A DNA stretch of 12,610 nucleotides from an uncultured Clostridia bacterium (GTDB lineage: Bacteria > Bacillota_A > Clostridia > TANB77 > CAG-508), in the NCBI GenBank assembly GCA_944393295.1, contig CALXZR010000042.1, positions 1-12,610 on the forward strand, given 5' to 3'. Each line of letters begins with the position of its first letter. The stretch's first letter is position 1. Shown here in pieces: positions 12,277 to 12,610 of the stretch. The notes under the pieces were generated by a model, which was not told where the DNA came from, ran no database searches, and was given only the letters and a program-made list of their open reading frames with translations. The position numbers were made by a program, and so were the translations under genes.

Positions 12277-12610
12277 ATGGTATTATTTTCAAATGAAGTA
12301 AAAAACATGAAAGAATTAGAGGAAATAGTAAAAGATAATGATTTAGTGTCAAAAGAATATGAAGTTGCAGTTATTGTATATGCCTTTGATAAAGAAAATA
12401 AAATAATATTTCAAAGAAGAGGTTTAGGGTGTCGAGATGAACAATTGAAATTAGAAACTATAGGAGGAAGAGTAAAGAAAAATGATATAGATTTTAGAAC
12501 AGCCTTACAAAGAGAAATCACAGAAGAAGTTGGAACAGATGCAAATATTGAAATAGAAGATTTTATAATTTCTACTTATGCAAAAACATATGATACGAGA
12601 TATAATAAAG
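12277..12610 (+). CDS. Nudix hydrolase 3, 3' end outside the window
   Basis: An ATG with a G-rich RBS (GGGGGG, 12265-12270) opens a frame that continues past the window end; 111 codons are visible. The Nudix helix is clear: GGRVKKND (63-70) followed by TALQREITEEVGT (75-87), with Arg79-Glu80 and Glu83-Glu84. The box departs from canon in two ways: the first Glu is Asp70, and there are eight rather than seven residues before Arg. The upstream AVIVYAFDKENKIIFQRRG is the usual first strand pair, giving a longer N-terminus than in the two Nudix genes at 10685 and 11177. It is therefore a different subfamily. The 62-base gap before it holds no clear promoter or terminator. Confidence 0.85.
   Translation, partial: MVLFSNEVKNMKELEEIVKDNDLVSKEYEVAVIVYAFDKENKIIFQRRGLGCRDEQLKLETIGGRVKKNDIDFRTALQREITEEVGTDANIEIEDFIISTYAKTYDTRYNK

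Noticed and set aside
1..12610. CRISPR array, tRNA or rRNA genes, insertion sequences
   Set aside because: I saw no regularly spaced repeats, no cloverleaf-like sequence, and no transposase apart from the serine recombinase.

Overview
The window is strongly AT-rich DNA. It has A-rich Shine-Dalgarno sites (AGGAG, GGAGG, AAAGGTG), the standard genetic code, AT-biased codons and short gaps between genes. This suggests a low-GC Firmicute, most likely a gut-type Clostridia/Bacilli relative. That assignment rests on style only; there is no rRNA or housekeeping marker to fix the taxon. Every gene I can support lies on the + strand.

Left part (1-2515): a mobile-element recombination module. A good sigma-A-type promoter (75-103) is followed at once by a long leader hairpin (112-168), a strong RBS and a 58-residue SHOCT-like protein (194-370). 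A second good promoter (380-408) drives a 577-residue large serine recombinase (449-2182). Its C-terminal coding end carries an 11-codon tandem repeat, overlaps a second open frame that runs past the stop, and is followed by short repeats that could be part of an attachment site. A rho-independent terminator (2488-2515) closes the module.

Middle (2559-4046): an ABC-type AAA ATPase with its own extended -10 promoter, then a decayed alpha/beta-hydrolase gene, an orphan open frame, and an ASCH-domain gene cut to its first half. This is a zone of gene turnover.

Right part (4094-12610): a one-direction array of small soluble enzymes. It contains HD phosphohydrolase - HAD 5'-nucleotidase-like - HD phosphohydrolase; two short remnant-like ORFs; a metallo-beta-lactamase-fold hydrolase of the UlaG/UPF0173 type; a HAD phosphatase; a GNAT acetyltransferase; an APH/choline-kinase-fold phosphotransferase; a third HD protein; two Nudix hydrolases; an RBBP9/YdeN-type serine hydrolase; and a third Nudix hydrolase cut by the window end. 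There are no transporters, no DNA-binding regulators and no structural phage or conjugation genes in this part.

Taken together this looks like an accessory island next to a site-specific recombinase. Its cargo is dominated by enzymes that remove or transfer phosphate groups or hydrolyse small metabolites (three HD, two HAD, three Nudix, one kinase). Whether these act as one pathway (nucleotide or metabolite clean-up, or drug inactivation) or are single genes collected independently cannot be decided from the sequence. The broken genes scattered among intact ones favour piecemeal accumulation.
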